NCBI GenBank assembly: GCA_900540625.1
Contig: UQGP01000021.1
Span: 1 to 38,075 of the forward strand
Direction of reading: 5' to 3'
DNA from: an uncultured Porphyromonadaceae bacterium
Lineage (GTDB): Bacteria > Bacteroidota > Bacteroidia > Bacteroidales > Muribaculaceae
DNA: 38,075 nucleotides
Shown: positions 24,870 through 34,900 of the stretch, in pieces
Layout of the letters: each line of letters begins with the position of its first letter
Position numbering within the stretch: position 1 is the first letter of the stretch
Program-made: the position numbers and the translations under genes
Notes under the pieces: model-generated
The model's input: the letters and a program-made list of their open reading frames with translations, nothing else
What the model was told of the DNA's origin: nothing
The model's database searches: none

Positions 24870-24893
24870 AAGGTGGTAGCTTACCACCTTTTT
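24870..24893. terminator. Short perfect hairpin, possible terminator
   Basis: AAGGTGGTA (24870-24878) pairs perfectly with TACCACCTT (24882-24890) over a 3-base loop, followed by TTT. A further GGTGGTA at 24895-24901 could compete for pairing, allowing two alternative structures. On the minus strand it lies about 170 bases downstream of the promoter motif at 25056. Confidence 0.45.
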
Positions 24894-25055
24894 GGGTGGT
24901 AGGTCTTTGTAGATGGGTGAGTGCGAATTGTACACCATTTTTGAAGGGGGCATCGCCTACGCCGATTTGTAAGGCATATCGGTGATTGCTCTCCCCCCCT
25001 CTTTCGTTGCCGGAATGGTTATAATTCGGTTTAGCTATCAGTATTGCGCCGGGTG

Positions 25056-25063
25056 CAAAGGTA
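25056..25063 (-). promoter_or_regulatory. Isolated consensus promoter motif pointing into non-coding sequence
   Basis: The minus strand reads TACCTTTG followed by CACCC, a perfect Bacteroidetes -7 box. Downstream on that strand there is no recognisable gene before the hairpin at 24870-24890. A frame of 84 codons exists there but it starts upstream of the motif and has no family features. It could drive a noncoding RNA of roughly 160-180 bases. Confidence 0.4.
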
Positions 25064-25134
25064 CACGTCGGCGTGTGGTTTGACGCTGAGGTTGCTCGAT
25101 ACGGCATTGCCACTGATCGCATTACAACTTATAG

Positions 25135-25311
25135 GAGTTCCTTGACTCTCTGACAAAGTCGAATCTTATCTCACCAGTTAGTGATTTGGCACGCATGACC
25201 TATGAGGAAAATTTTGGAGGTGAAGGCCCTTTTAATCTTGTTGGTGAGCCTGAATACGGCATCATTGTAGGCTTCTCGGATAAAGCCAATTCAGATTTCG
25301 AAGACCTATAA
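25135..25311 (+). pseudogene. Remnant of an unidentified gene
   Basis: Fifty-eight codons are open after a TAG at 25132-25134. The translation contains SDLARMTYEENFGGEGPFN and EPEYGIIVGFSDKANSDFED and stops at TAA 25309-25311. The composition looks protein-like, but the only ATG (25195) leaves 38 residues. The fragment is probably the end of a gene whose 5' part is gone. It lies 160 bases before a strong terminator on the same strand. I do not recognise the family; a genuine small protein is the alternative. Confidence 0.3.
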
Positions 25312-25473
25312 TCGATGGTGATGTGATATAGGGCCAAGTTGAGGCTTTGCAGATGTTGCGTCTCACACCTCAATGGCTGTTTAACGCTATCGCAAAAAAC
25401 TGTATGATAGCGACTATAACTCAATGGTTTTAGTCTAATTATTGGGCGCGTCCCATTTCGCATATACGAAAAA

Positions 25474-25517
25474 AATCGGAGCTAACCTCACGGTCGGCTC
25501 CGATTCTCTTTTTTTTT
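25474..25517. terminator. Bidirectional rho-independent terminator
   Basis: AATCGGAGC (25474-25482) pairs perfectly with GCTCCGATT (25497-25505). It is followed on + by CTC and a run of ten T, and on - by a T-run from the A-run at 25469-25475. On the minus strand it would end the sigma-factor operon 163 bases past its last stop. Confidence 0.85.
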
Positions 25518-25679
25518 CAGTTACTTGGTTTAGATGTTGTTGTTAAAAACCCTTTTACCAAACCTTCTGTTGAAGGCATTTTTGCGATTGTTATTGATGT
25601 GTGTGTTGTCGTGGATTAGTGTAGTTGTGTGTCTCGGTGTCGTTCGGACAATCCGTGGTGTCGGAGGTCCGTTCGTAGT

Positions 25680-26168
25680 TCAAGGTATCGGCGGAGGTGG
25701 CGGCGGCCCTTGATGCCGTAGCCGCCGGCCTTTGCTTTTACCCGTTTTTTTGTGGCCGCCCGGAGGAGGACCCATCAGGCGCTTTTCGGTGCGATAGACG
25801 CGGTCTATCTGTTCGGGGGAGAGAAAACGCTTGTATTTGTTGTAGTATTTTTCGCGCAGGTCGAGGATGGCGCGAGCCATAGCGAAACGGTTGTCGGTGT
25901 TTTGCTCGATTTGCTTGGATGATAGCGATTTGCCGTCTTCGAGGCGGTATCTTTCGTGTATTTTCTGCATCTCGGTGTTGCATTCGATGAACAGGGATGT
26001 GAATGTCTTTGTCTGCTCGTCATTCATTACGGCTGCTTTGGCCAGCCGTGCGGCTATGGCCGGGATGTCGGGACGGTCTTGTCGCTGATGCCACGGGCGC
26101 TTGGCTTGGACGGGAAGAGCCAAGGCTATAAGCATTATGGCGATTATCCAATGGAGGTGTCGTGTCAT
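25680..26168 (-). CDS. Spy/CpxP-like small periplasmic protein
   Basis: A 162-residue exported protein with a signal peptide to about residue 22 (PVQA-KR). The mature part is a basic, all-helical protein with two short motifs of the LTxxQ kind used in Spy/CpxP chaperones: MNDEQ (48-52) and LSPEQ (116-120), separated by a charged helix. The tail is GPPPGG and then a run of six prolines. It is the third gene of a sigma/anti-sigma operon, a position where Bacteroidales often carry such a protein. A role in envelope-stress sensing is likely but inferred. Confidence 0.7.
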   Translation of the reverse strand: MTRHLHWIIAIMLIALALPVQAKRPWHQRQDRPDIPAIAARLAKAAVMNDEQTKTFTSLFIECNTEMQKIHERYRLEDGKSLSSKQIEQNTDNRFAMARAILDLREKYYNKYKRFLSPEQIDRVYRTEKRLMGPPPGGHKKTGKSKGRRLRHQGPPPPPPIP

Positions 26169-26204
26169 GTGTTTGTGTGTTAGATGGTTGTAGGATGTTT
26201 TGTC

Positions 26205-26561
26205 TCAATATGTGTTCATGAACAGGTCGTTGTCAATCATTTCTTGCGGCATGTCGAGGTACATGCGGCTGTCTGATGAGGCTTGCGCCAGTGTCTGAAT
26301 GCCTTCGGGTGTCTGAGTCTCGGGTTGCGGTGTGTCCGATGGACGTATCACCACGAGGCATGCGATGGCTGCGGCGGCTGCGGTGACGGTGGCCGTTGTG
26401 CCCCAAAGGAGACGACGGTTGCGGCGTCGGCGTGCCTGCCACGGGCCGCGTGCCAGTGCGCTCAGGCGTTGCTTCTCGGCCTCGAAAAATCCGTCTGGTA
26501 CGGTGTATATGTCGCGACGGGAGAAGCCTGCGATGTCGTTGTCGTGTTTATTGTCTGTCAT
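26205..26561 (-). CDS. Short single-pass membrane protein, probable anti-sigma partner
   Basis: A 118-residue protein with no signal peptide and one transmembrane helix (about 51-72) after a very basic RRRRNRR. The cytoplasmic N-terminus has the VPDGFFEAEKQRL element (21-33) seen in small membrane proteins that follow ECF sigma genes in Bacteroidales. The periplasmic tail is short and acidic. There is no zinc-binding ZAS motif, so anti-sigma activity is inferred from position. It starts 33 bases after the sigma-factor stop, and the Spy-like gene follows after 36 bases. Confidence 0.65.
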   Translation of the reverse strand: MTDNKHDNDIAGFSRRDIYTVPDGFFEAEKQRLSALARGPWQARRRRNRRLLWGTTATVTAAAAAIACLVVIRPSDTPQPETQTPEGIQTLAQASSDSRMYLDMPQEMIDNDLFMNTY

Positions 26562-26594
26562 AGCTTTTATATTATCAGATGAGAGAAGTGTGTC

Positions 26595-27116
26595 TTAAGG
26601 ATGTATGTCCATGCTTTGGAGGATGTCCCTGAGCTTGGCGCGTGACTGGTGAAATGTGGCTCGGGCGGTGTCCTCGGCCATCCCGGCAATGGCGCTGATG
26701 TCCGCAAAAGACATCCCGTCATAGTGGCGCAGGTCGAAGACTTGTCGTTGACGCGGGGTGAGTACCGTCATGGCCTTGGCCAGGGCTGTAGCCAGTCGGT
26801 CGGAGTTGTCGACGTAAGGCTCGTCCTCGAGTTCGGGCAGGTCTTTATCGTCAAGTCCGGTGTCAGTGTCATGGCGCCGGCTTAGATGCCGCAGGGCCTC
26901 ATTGGTGGCTATGCGCCATACCCAGGTGTGTACAGCCGAGGGGTCTTTGAGCCCGTCGAGGCCTTGGAATATGCGCAGCATTGCTTCCTGCATCACGTCT
27001 TTGGCATCATCGTGCGACACCACCATACGGCGCACGTGCCTGTATAGCGGCTCGTAGTATTCGGCGAGGATGTCGTCGAATGGCGGTGTCTTGGGCGTGC
27101 GGCGTAGTATTTTCAT
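26595..27116 (-). CDS. ECF-type RNA polymerase sigma factor
   Basis: A 173-residue sigma-70 family protein of the extracytoplasmic-function type. Region 2 covers about residues 19-84, with the core-binding DAKDVMQEAMLRIFQGL and the promoter-melting segment VHTWVWRIATNEALRHLSR. An acidic linker follows (84-105). Region 4 (about 118-165) has LTPRQRQVFDLRHYDGMSFA and then the recognition helix MAEDTARATFHQSRAKLR. ATG at 27116 is preferred over one at 27134 that adds six residues. It heads a three-gene operon with a membrane partner and a periplasmic protein, the usual layout of an envelope-responsive regulon. Confidence 0.93.
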   Translation of the reverse strand: MKILRRTPKTPPFDDILAEYYEPLYRHVRRMVVSHDDAKDVMQEAMLRIFQGLDGLKDPSAVHTWVWRIATNEALRHLSRRHDTDTGLDDKDLPELEDEPYVDNSDRLATALAKAMTVLTPRQRQVFDLRHYDGMSFADISAIAGMAEDTARATFHQSRAKLRDILQSMDIHP

Positions 27117-27276
27117 CGTTAGTGCGTTTCGCATTGGTGCGGCGCTCGTAGTGCGCTTTCACTTATTAGACCGCAAGATATGCATTTCGTGTATTCCGAA
27201 TGACGATTTTAACAACCTTTAAACCATACGCTGATGTTGCGCGCGCCTATATGACTGTTCTCCGAAAAAAAATTCG

Positions 27277-27284
27277 TACCTTTG
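27277..27284 (+). promoter_or_regulatory. Promoter -7 motif of eno
   Basis: TACCTTTG followed by CACTG is a perfect Bacteroidetes -7 box after an A-run, 58 bases before the enolase ATG. No clear -33 TTTG is present. Confidence 0.7.
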
Positions 27285-27341
27285 CACTGCTAAAAGCACA
27301 CGTACGCGAACATTATAATCATCATTAATAATCAACGCATT

Positions 27342-28637
27342 ATGAAAATCGAAAAAATCATCGGTCGTGAAGTACTCGACAGCCGTGGCAATCCCACCGT
27401 CGAGGTTGATGTAATCCTCGAATCCGGCGCACGCGGACGCGCCTCCGTACCCTCAGGCGCCTCCACCGGCGTTAACGAAGCTCTCGAGCTGCGCGACGGC
27501 GACAAAAATCGATATATGGGCAAAGGTGTCCTCAAAGCCGTGGCCAATGTCAACGGCCCTATCGCCGAAGCTCTCGTAGGTATGTCTGCTCTTGACCAAG
27601 TCAAGATTGACGAAACTATGATAGCTCTCGACGGCACCGAAACCAAGAGCAAACTCGGCGCTAACGCCATCCTCGGCGTCAGCCTTGCTGTGGCCAAGGC
27701 CGCAGCCGACTATCTCGACCTGCCTCTGTACAAGTACATTGGCGGCTGCAACACCTATGCACTGCCCGTGCCCATGATGAATATCATCAACGGCGGCGCA
27801 CACTCCGATGCCCCCATCTGCTTCCAGGAATTCATGATTCGTCCTATCGGCGCATGCTGCTTCCGCGAAGGCATCCGCATGGGCACCGAAGTGTTCCACA
27901 ACCTCAAAAAAGTCCTCAAAGACCGTGGCCTGAGCACCGCAGTAGGTGACGAAGGCGGTTTTGCTCCCACACTTGACGGTACCGAAGACGCCCTCAACGT
28001 CATCATCAAGGCCATCGAATTGGCCGGATATGTACCTGGAAAGGATGTTACCATCGGCCTCGACTGCGCTTCCTCCGAGTTCTACAAGGACGGCGTATAT
28101 GACTATACTTGGAAACAGGGCGCAGACGCTCCCAAGTACAACAGCGCCGAGCAAGCTCAGTTCCTGAAGAGCCTTATCGAGAAATATCCTATCGATTCCA
28201 TCGAAGACGGCATGGCCGAAAACGACTGGGAAGGCTGGAAGGTTCTCACCGACCTCATCGGTGACCGTTGCCAGCTCGTAGGCGACGACCTCTTTGTAAC
28301 CAATGTTAAGTACCTCAAGAAAGGTATCGAACTGGGTTGCGCCAACTCCATCCTTGTCAAGGTTAACCAAATCGGCTCGCTCACCGAGACCCTTCGTGCC
28401 GTTGAATTGGCACAGCGCAACGGTTACACCGCAGTGATTTCGCACCGCTCGGGCGAAACCGAAGATGCCACCATCGCCGACATCGCCGTGGCTACCAATG
28501 CCGGACAAATCAAGACCGGATCGGCCAGCCGCTCCGACCGTATGGCCAAGTACAACCAGCTGCTCCGCATCCAGGAGGAACTCGGATCGGATGCCGCTTA
28601 CGGTTACGGCAAAAAGACCAAGATGCCCCAGGCCTAA
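27342..28637 (+). CDS. eno: Enolase (phosphopyruvate hydratase)
   Basis: A 431-residue glycolytic enzyme that converts 2-phosphoglycerate to phosphoenolpyruvate (EC 4.2.1.11). The family signatures are all present: SGASTGVNEALELRDGD near the N-terminus (mobile loop), GDEGGFAP with Glu204 (general acid), IEDGMAENDWEGW (metal-binding Glu), VKVNQIGSLTE with Lys340 (general base), and SHRSGETED with His368. The C-terminus has the GQIKTGSASRSDRMAKYNQL block. Length is normal. It is a single-gene transcription unit with its own promoter and terminator. Codon choice looks like that of a highly expressed gene. Confidence 0.98.
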   Translation: MKIEKIIGREVLDSRGNPTVEVDVILESGARGRASVPSGASTGVNEALELRDGDKNRYMGKGVLKAVANVNGPIAEALVGMSALDQVKIDETMIALDGTETKSKLGANAILGVSLAVAKAAADYLDLPLYKYIGGCNTYALPVPMMNIINGGAHSDAPICFQEFMIRPIGACCFREGIRMGTEVFHNLKKVLKDRGLSTAVGDEGGFAPTLDGTEDALNVIIKAIELAGYVPGKDVTIGLDCASSEFYKDGVYDYTWKQGADAPKYNSAEQAQFLKSLIEKYPIDSIEDGMAENDWEGWKVLTDLIGDRCQLVGDDLFVTNVKYLKKGIELGCANSILVKVNQIGSLTETLRAVELAQRNGYTAVISHRSGETEDATIADIAVATNAGQIKTGSASRSDRMAKYNQLLRIQEELGSDAAYGYGKKTKMPQA

Positions 28638-28680
28638 AATCGCAACGCAGCTCGCAATAGCGAGCGTAGACTGAAAATAC

Positions 28681-28728
28681 GACGCCCCCCGAAGCCGTAA
28701 TACACGGTTTTTGGGGGCGTCTTTTTTT
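28681..28728 (+). terminator. Rho-independent terminator of eno
   Basis: GACGCCCCC (28681-28689) pairs with GGGGGCGTC (28713-28721) and is followed by a run of seven T. It begins 43 bases after the enolase stop. Confidence 0.9.
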
Positions 28729-28833
28729 CCGCTGACGACTTATTTTTTTCCGCTGAGATGATGTTTTGAGGTATATTTTTTGCAGGACAAAAAACATACC
28801 TTTTGAGGATGCGCGTATAACGACGAAACTGTT

Positions 28834-28841
28834 TACCTTTA
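28834..28841 (+). promoter_or_regulatory. Candidate -7 promoter motif for the giant secreted protein gene
   Basis: TACCTTTA matches TAnnTTTG with one mismatch and lies 124 bases before the start. An alternative is the TATATTTTTTGC region at 28772-28783. Neither has a clear -33 box. Confidence 0.3.
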
Positions 28842-28964
28842 TCCGTGATTTATATGCTTCATAATGTCTGAATAGGACTATGGCGCCTATACGCTATTGC
28901 CGACCGAAATCGGATTACGACCAATCCTTACGCAAAATATACGAACAAACATAATACCATAGAC

Positions 28965-31900
28965 ATGATCCATTCATCATCAAGTGAAGACAGACGACAG
29001 ATGTTGCCGACGAAGGCAATTATGGTTGTCGCATTATGTATTTATGCCGTTATTCCGGCATTAGCCGAGCGCTTTGTCTTGGACGGTGTCGGATACACAG
29101 TGACGAGTGCGGTACAAAAGACCGTTCGCGTAGACAGTATCGGACTGCCCGGACAAACGTCAGGTCAGGATACAATTCGAATACTCATACCCGAAAAAGT
29201 AGTGAATGCCGATACCGAGTACGCTGTGAACGAGGTAGGCAGCGAAGGGCAGACCGAATTGATAAAAGTCGGATATACGAGCAAGCCGTTTATCATTCAG
29301 TTTCCGTCATCGTTGACAAGACTCCACAAAGGGACGTTGACTCACCCCAATGCGTGCTTGGTGTTTTCGCCGATGCAAGCGGTGTTCCCCGGCGAAATGT
29401 TCAGGGACTGCACCATATACTCGCTGGCGCTTCCGGAGGGTATGACTGAAATTTCCAACAACTTTGCTCGCAACTGCCGCATTTACGGCGAGGTGAGACT
29501 GCCCTCCACAATGCGACGTATAGGTGACTATGCCTTTGCGGGAGACAAATTCTACGAATCCAAGGACTTCGAGTACTCAAACCGTATAAAATTTGTGTTT
29601 AACTATGGATTGCAAAGCATAGGCTACAAAGCTTTTTTCTATTGCAATCCTATCACCGTACGTCGTGACAACAATGACTCCAATACCTTGGTGCTTCCCG
29701 GGACTTTGACCTCTGTCGGCGAAAGCGCCTTCGAGCGTATGGACTATATGATGACCGTCGAATTGCCGGCGTCGCTTAAAGTGGTGCCTAAGAGGATGTT
29801 GGCGTGTTGCACCTATCTGCGCAATATCGTGATACCTGAAGGCATCGAGCGTATCGAATCCGAGGCGTTGAGCGACAATGGCGGCGAGGTTTACAAATGG
29901 CCATACGGTTACAGCCATTACGGCACATATCATTTTGTGCTGCCTTCGACAATCAAATACGTGGGTAAGAACGCTTTCAATAATCCCTGCCAGCTGATTT
30001 CCATAGTGAGCTATGCGCCGGTACCGCCGGTCACGTCCGGCACACTTGCAGACAAGATAGCCCGGGATGTGGTGCTGCAAGTACCGCGCAATGCCTATAC
30101 GCGCTATCGGAGCGATGCTAATTGGGGCCGCTTCCTCACCGAAGCGCTGGATGACGGGTATTGCACCGTATCCGTGCGCCAAAACATTAAAGAAGGCGGG
30201 ACGGTCAGCCATTTGACGCAGATACGCATAGGGTCGACAGCCACCGTAAAGGCACAAGCCGCTCAAGGCTATACCTTTAAGGGGTGGGAACGCAACGGCG
30301 CCATCGTGGCCACCACGCCCGAATACAATATTACCGGTGTATATGACAGCCAGACAGTTACCGCAATATTTGCCCCTGTCGACGGCTCGTCTGACCGCCC
30401 GGATGATTATTACTCGACACTCTATTATACTCCCGGGTCGTCCGGTTCGCTGCCGATAGGCGGTATTGCATTGCGACATGGCGTGGACCGTGCCTCCGAA
30501 TGGGATTTTGACTTTACCGAGGTCAAGGACGGACGCTACGGCGTCAAGGCATACTTCCGGCACGCCGATGCAAAGACATATCCGGACACCGTTGCCTCGA
30601 CATTCTCCGGCGAGAATTATACATATTTAGTGGCTGATGACGGTCGAGATTCATATCGGCCCTATCTCAGCCAAAGCATAGTGCAAGACCCTGTTAACTT
30701 CCCACTGACGGCGGTCTATGATGCTTCCGGCGAGTTGCAGCCTTCGTGCCGATATGTGATGGAAATCCCGATTCGGCACAAGACTTCCGGCGAAAAAGCA
30801 GTAATGACTTACACTGTCGATGTTTATATGCCCGGCACGAAAGATCCGGAGCTTGAACGCGACTTCTACGGCCAAGAGTCGTTGATTGTGTACAAAGGCG
30901 GGTATTATCTTAACGTGAAGGCCGGCAGCCTTGACCGTGCCAACGGCTTTGATGTCGAACTGGTTGTGGACAGGTACAATATACAACACAAGCAGTGGAG
31001 CAATGTACATCGGTACAAGTACAACTACAAGGCCGGCGAATGTCCCGTGCCGGAAGACGATGGCAGCTACACGCATGAGGGTGGAACGCTCGGCATAGAC
31101 ATCGATACACGCTATGCCGTGGCAATGTTCCAAAGCGAGGGGACAATCAGCAGCGGAAGCAACTATCGCTTCACCATCCGCGCCCGCAACTACAACGCCG
31201 ACGGCACACCGCGTCCGTGGGTCGAGCAAAGCGTAGGACGTAGCGGTAGAGATGAATCTATCAAACAGCTCTTAGGCAGCATAGTAGTATACAAGCTCAA
31301 CAACAACGAGAATTATCAAAGTTCGACTATCGCCAAGTCCACGCCGCTTAACGGCAGTACGGTAGACTTCGACAATGGCTGGGCTGTATCCATGTATAAG
31401 GACTTTTACAACGCCTGCGCCACCAAAAACCGGAACAAGGTGCGTGAATACTACAACCGCGGCATATACCAGGCCGACCTTGACGAGCTGCTGTACAATT
31501 CATATCTCATGGAGGTAAACATCAAAAATTTCCCGGAGCGCTGGGGCAAGTGCCAAGTGCTTGTCGAGAAAAAGAAGTCGGACAGCGGTACGACGTCGGA
31601 GGTGCGTGCCGGCAGCCGATATGATTATGACGTGGCCAAGGAAATACGCTTCAATCACGGCTCCACCCGATTGGCATTCCCGTCTGACGGCAAACTCCAT
31701 CGTTGGGCCTTGTACTGGCCGGACATAGACTTGCTGCGCGAATACACTTTTACGGACAAGAATGACGAAACCGAAAACATGTACTGCATCAATATGACGT
31801 TCAAAGGTGCCGGTTTGGCCGACATCGAGGATATATTGATGGTCTACGAAACAAAGACCGGGGAGGTCAAGCGTCAGACATTCGGCAGCGATGAATGGTA

Positions 31901-34900
31901 TAGTAGCAATATTTTCTCCGATGTTGACGGCGTTCAGTTTGCCAGGAATCAGTCGGCTTTGATACTTACCGAACCGGATGGCATCAAGCGCGTGATTGCA
32001 GTGACTGATACCGTGCCTGACGGAACGGCTCATAAGGTGCTTATACCCGGCAGCCTCAACGTTGTGCGCAGCGTTCATTCGTACTCCGATTCCAATAGTC
32101 CGATAATGGTCGATGTGGCCAAGGACGGAGCGCCCCGAGAGCGAAATCTTGTCTGTCTCACCGGCGTCACTGATTTGTATGTACGCCTCGTAGATGCTTC
32201 TACCGGCAAGACGATAACCTCCGGCATCACTTACTGGGCCGGCGATAGCGATACCAAGCATAATACGCCGCAGATGGTGAATGGTATGGCCAAAATCAGT
32301 GTAGTCAGGGCCATATACGGGGGAGTCTATTCACAGTATGCGTTTTTTGCCGACGGATATGTGCCGCAGATACTCTACGGCACACCCGAAATACAGGGCC
32401 AGACCGCATATATCGGAGGCTATACGGCCAAATATGAGGGTGATGACCTGGTGCTGACACTTCCGATGCGCCGTCGCGTCGGCAAACGTCCTTTCGATGT
32501 CGTCGCCGTACGTTACCGCACGCCCGGTGTCAATGGTGTCGACGCCGAAGACCCCGGATGGCAGGATGTAGTCTACAACGGACCGTCGACACGTATTGCA
32601 TACGAGGGCGGATACAGACCTAAGGGGCTGAATACGATGGCAATCACCATTGTATACTATAACGACTATACAATCTCGGAAAGCCGCAAAAATCCCGAGA
32701 AAGACAAGTGGAAAGGTGATACCGGAGCGTTGTCTTCCATAACGCTTAAAGCTCTTACGGGCAAGTATGACGGCACAGCCAACGAGGTTACTTTCCCATT
32801 GGTCACCAAATATCTGTCCGGCATCATGGCGCCGCGATACGATATTGTCGGCTTTGGACTTGTCGAAGACAAAGACTTGGGCTACAACGGCGTAGGGTGT
32901 CATTACTACAAGTATAGACGCTATCCGCAATGCAAGTATATGTTTGCCACCTACGAGGGCATACCCGGAAGTCTGGTCAATAATGAGCGCGAAAGTATGG
33001 TGACCATAGCCCTCAAGAGCCGTGACCGTATTGACTTGTGCCGCTTCAAGAACCTGACGGAGAATGCAATGTATATGGCTGACGGCCTGGAATATGACAC
33101 GCCTATAGGCGAAGAAAGAGTGTCCGAAATGTCCGCCAAGGAAGACCTCGGCAAGGAGTTCCAGCAGACTTTTGCCGATTTTGACGTCGAATTGCCGACA
33201 GACAATTTCCTGTCTTTCAATATCGGAGTGCAGAAGATAGGTCGCGACTACGTCATTCGTGGAGCAATGTCTTATAATATATTGCCCGGCGGCACCATGT
33301 CGGATATGCTTGACAAGGTGGGATTTGCCAATGATATGGACGGTGTGTTCTACGAGCTGCAACGAACCGTTACTCGCGATGATCACGAGCGCTCGATACA
33401 CGAAAATGCTTTCAACAATTCGGGCGCCTTTGTGGGCGTGCGCGGATGGCTCGACGGGCGTTTTGTGCGCACCGAATCGGGACACTTTGTTCCGCGCCCC
33501 GGCGGTATAGGTCTCAAAGTCGAGGCTTCGGGTACTGTGCAAAGCAAGTTGTGGACGCCGTTCTTCTGCGTCGGCTCTGCTCTCGAAGGCGAGGTGAGCA
33601 CGGCAGTGTCTCTGGCCTATCCCGAGGAACACGACTTGCAATGGGCCGTGAGCAGTGACGACAAGTTCAAGATGGACCTGGTGCAGCAGACCACCGTGGG
33701 TCTCACCACTTCGTTCATGGTGCAGGCCGGCGTAGACCTTTATATAGCCAAGGCTGTATGTGGCGTCATAGGCAGCCTCGGCGGCTCCTTTGACTCGGAA
33801 GTCCGCTACAAACCATATCTGCGACATGCTCACGAAATTTACGATGACTCGTCCGATCCGGACAAGCCGGAGAAGAAGCCCGAGTTCTACCTCTACAACG
33901 GCAGTCGTATGTCTTTGAGCGGTTCGCTCGAAGCGTATGCCGAGGTCAAGTTCTTATGGTGGAAAAATCGCCAGTCGTATACGCTATTCTCCTTTGATAA
34001 GAAGTGGTACGACCCGGATGATGCTTCCAACCCGCTGTGGCAACGCGATAATGGTGGAAATAGTAGCACCGGTCTACGTCTGCTCAACTCGGACTATCGC
34101 CCGTTGAAGCTCGATGCCGATGCGCTCAAAACTGCATCATCGATTGTCTCAAATGTAGATACTTATGCCGGTCCGCGCTACATTTTCGACGGTAAGGATA
34201 TGACTTTCTTCCGCCTTAATGCTCAGGATATGAAAGCAAGCACGGTGGAAACGGTGGGAGGTGGTGTCTTGACCGCTACTGACGGCAAGCCTCTGATGAG
34301 CGCCGATGCTGCTTCTGCCGGCTCAAAGGGCATTATTGTCATGGAAACGTCTACGGCACCCTCCGACAAGATTTTTGACGTCAATGACGCCCCGAAATAT
34401 GTAGGCGTCAAGGCTTCGGTCTACAATGGCGGGACTTGGAGCGAGCCGTTGCTGCTGTCCTCGGCCAACGACGCCAACTATACACCACGTGCGGCCGTTA
34501 ACGCCTCCGGGCAGGGTCTGGTGATTTGGAAGGGCGGCGAATATGTGCCCTCGTATGTCAATTCGGACGATAGAGGCAGCACCGGCGGCACCGTCAGCGG
34601 CGCATTGTACGGCGCTTCGTATGACGGCGTCAAGTGGTCGGCCGAAAAGGCGATGACAATGATGGACAACGACCATCCCATAGCCGATTACGCCGTAGCA
34701 ATGGGACAGGACGGGACGGCTTTTGCATTGCTGTCTGTTATGCGTACCGAAAGGGAAATCAATCGCATAGGCAACGAATTGGATAATTCGTTCTTGGCCA
34801 CTCTGGTATACAAGGACGGAGAACCATCGTATACGATGCATACGGATTGCAGCGGCTCGCGTCCGCAGATTGTCTCCTGCTCGGCGGGCGTATTTGCCGC

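Larger units (their letters stand above)
24723..25679. other. Gene-poor stretch between AbiE and the sigma-factor operon
   Basis: About 950 bases without an intact gene. It holds a hairpin at 24870-24890, a perfect reverse promoter motif at 25056-25063, a short coding remnant ending at 25311 and a bidirectional terminator at 25474-25517. From 25518 to 25679 I see only low-complexity T/G-rich sequence, the downstream region of the Spy-like gene. The mosaic of parts suggests degraded mobile or transferred DNA next to the AbiE genes. Confidence 0.5.

Noticed and set aside
24868..25122. 84-codon minus-strand frame in the gap next to AbiE
   Set aside because: It begins upstream of the promoter motif found in the same stretch and shows no domain; a noncoding transcript or plain intergenic sequence is at least as likely.
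32331..33833. Minus-strand open frame of 500 codons opposite the giant gene
   Set aside because: No recognisable family and fully inside the coding frame of the giant protein.
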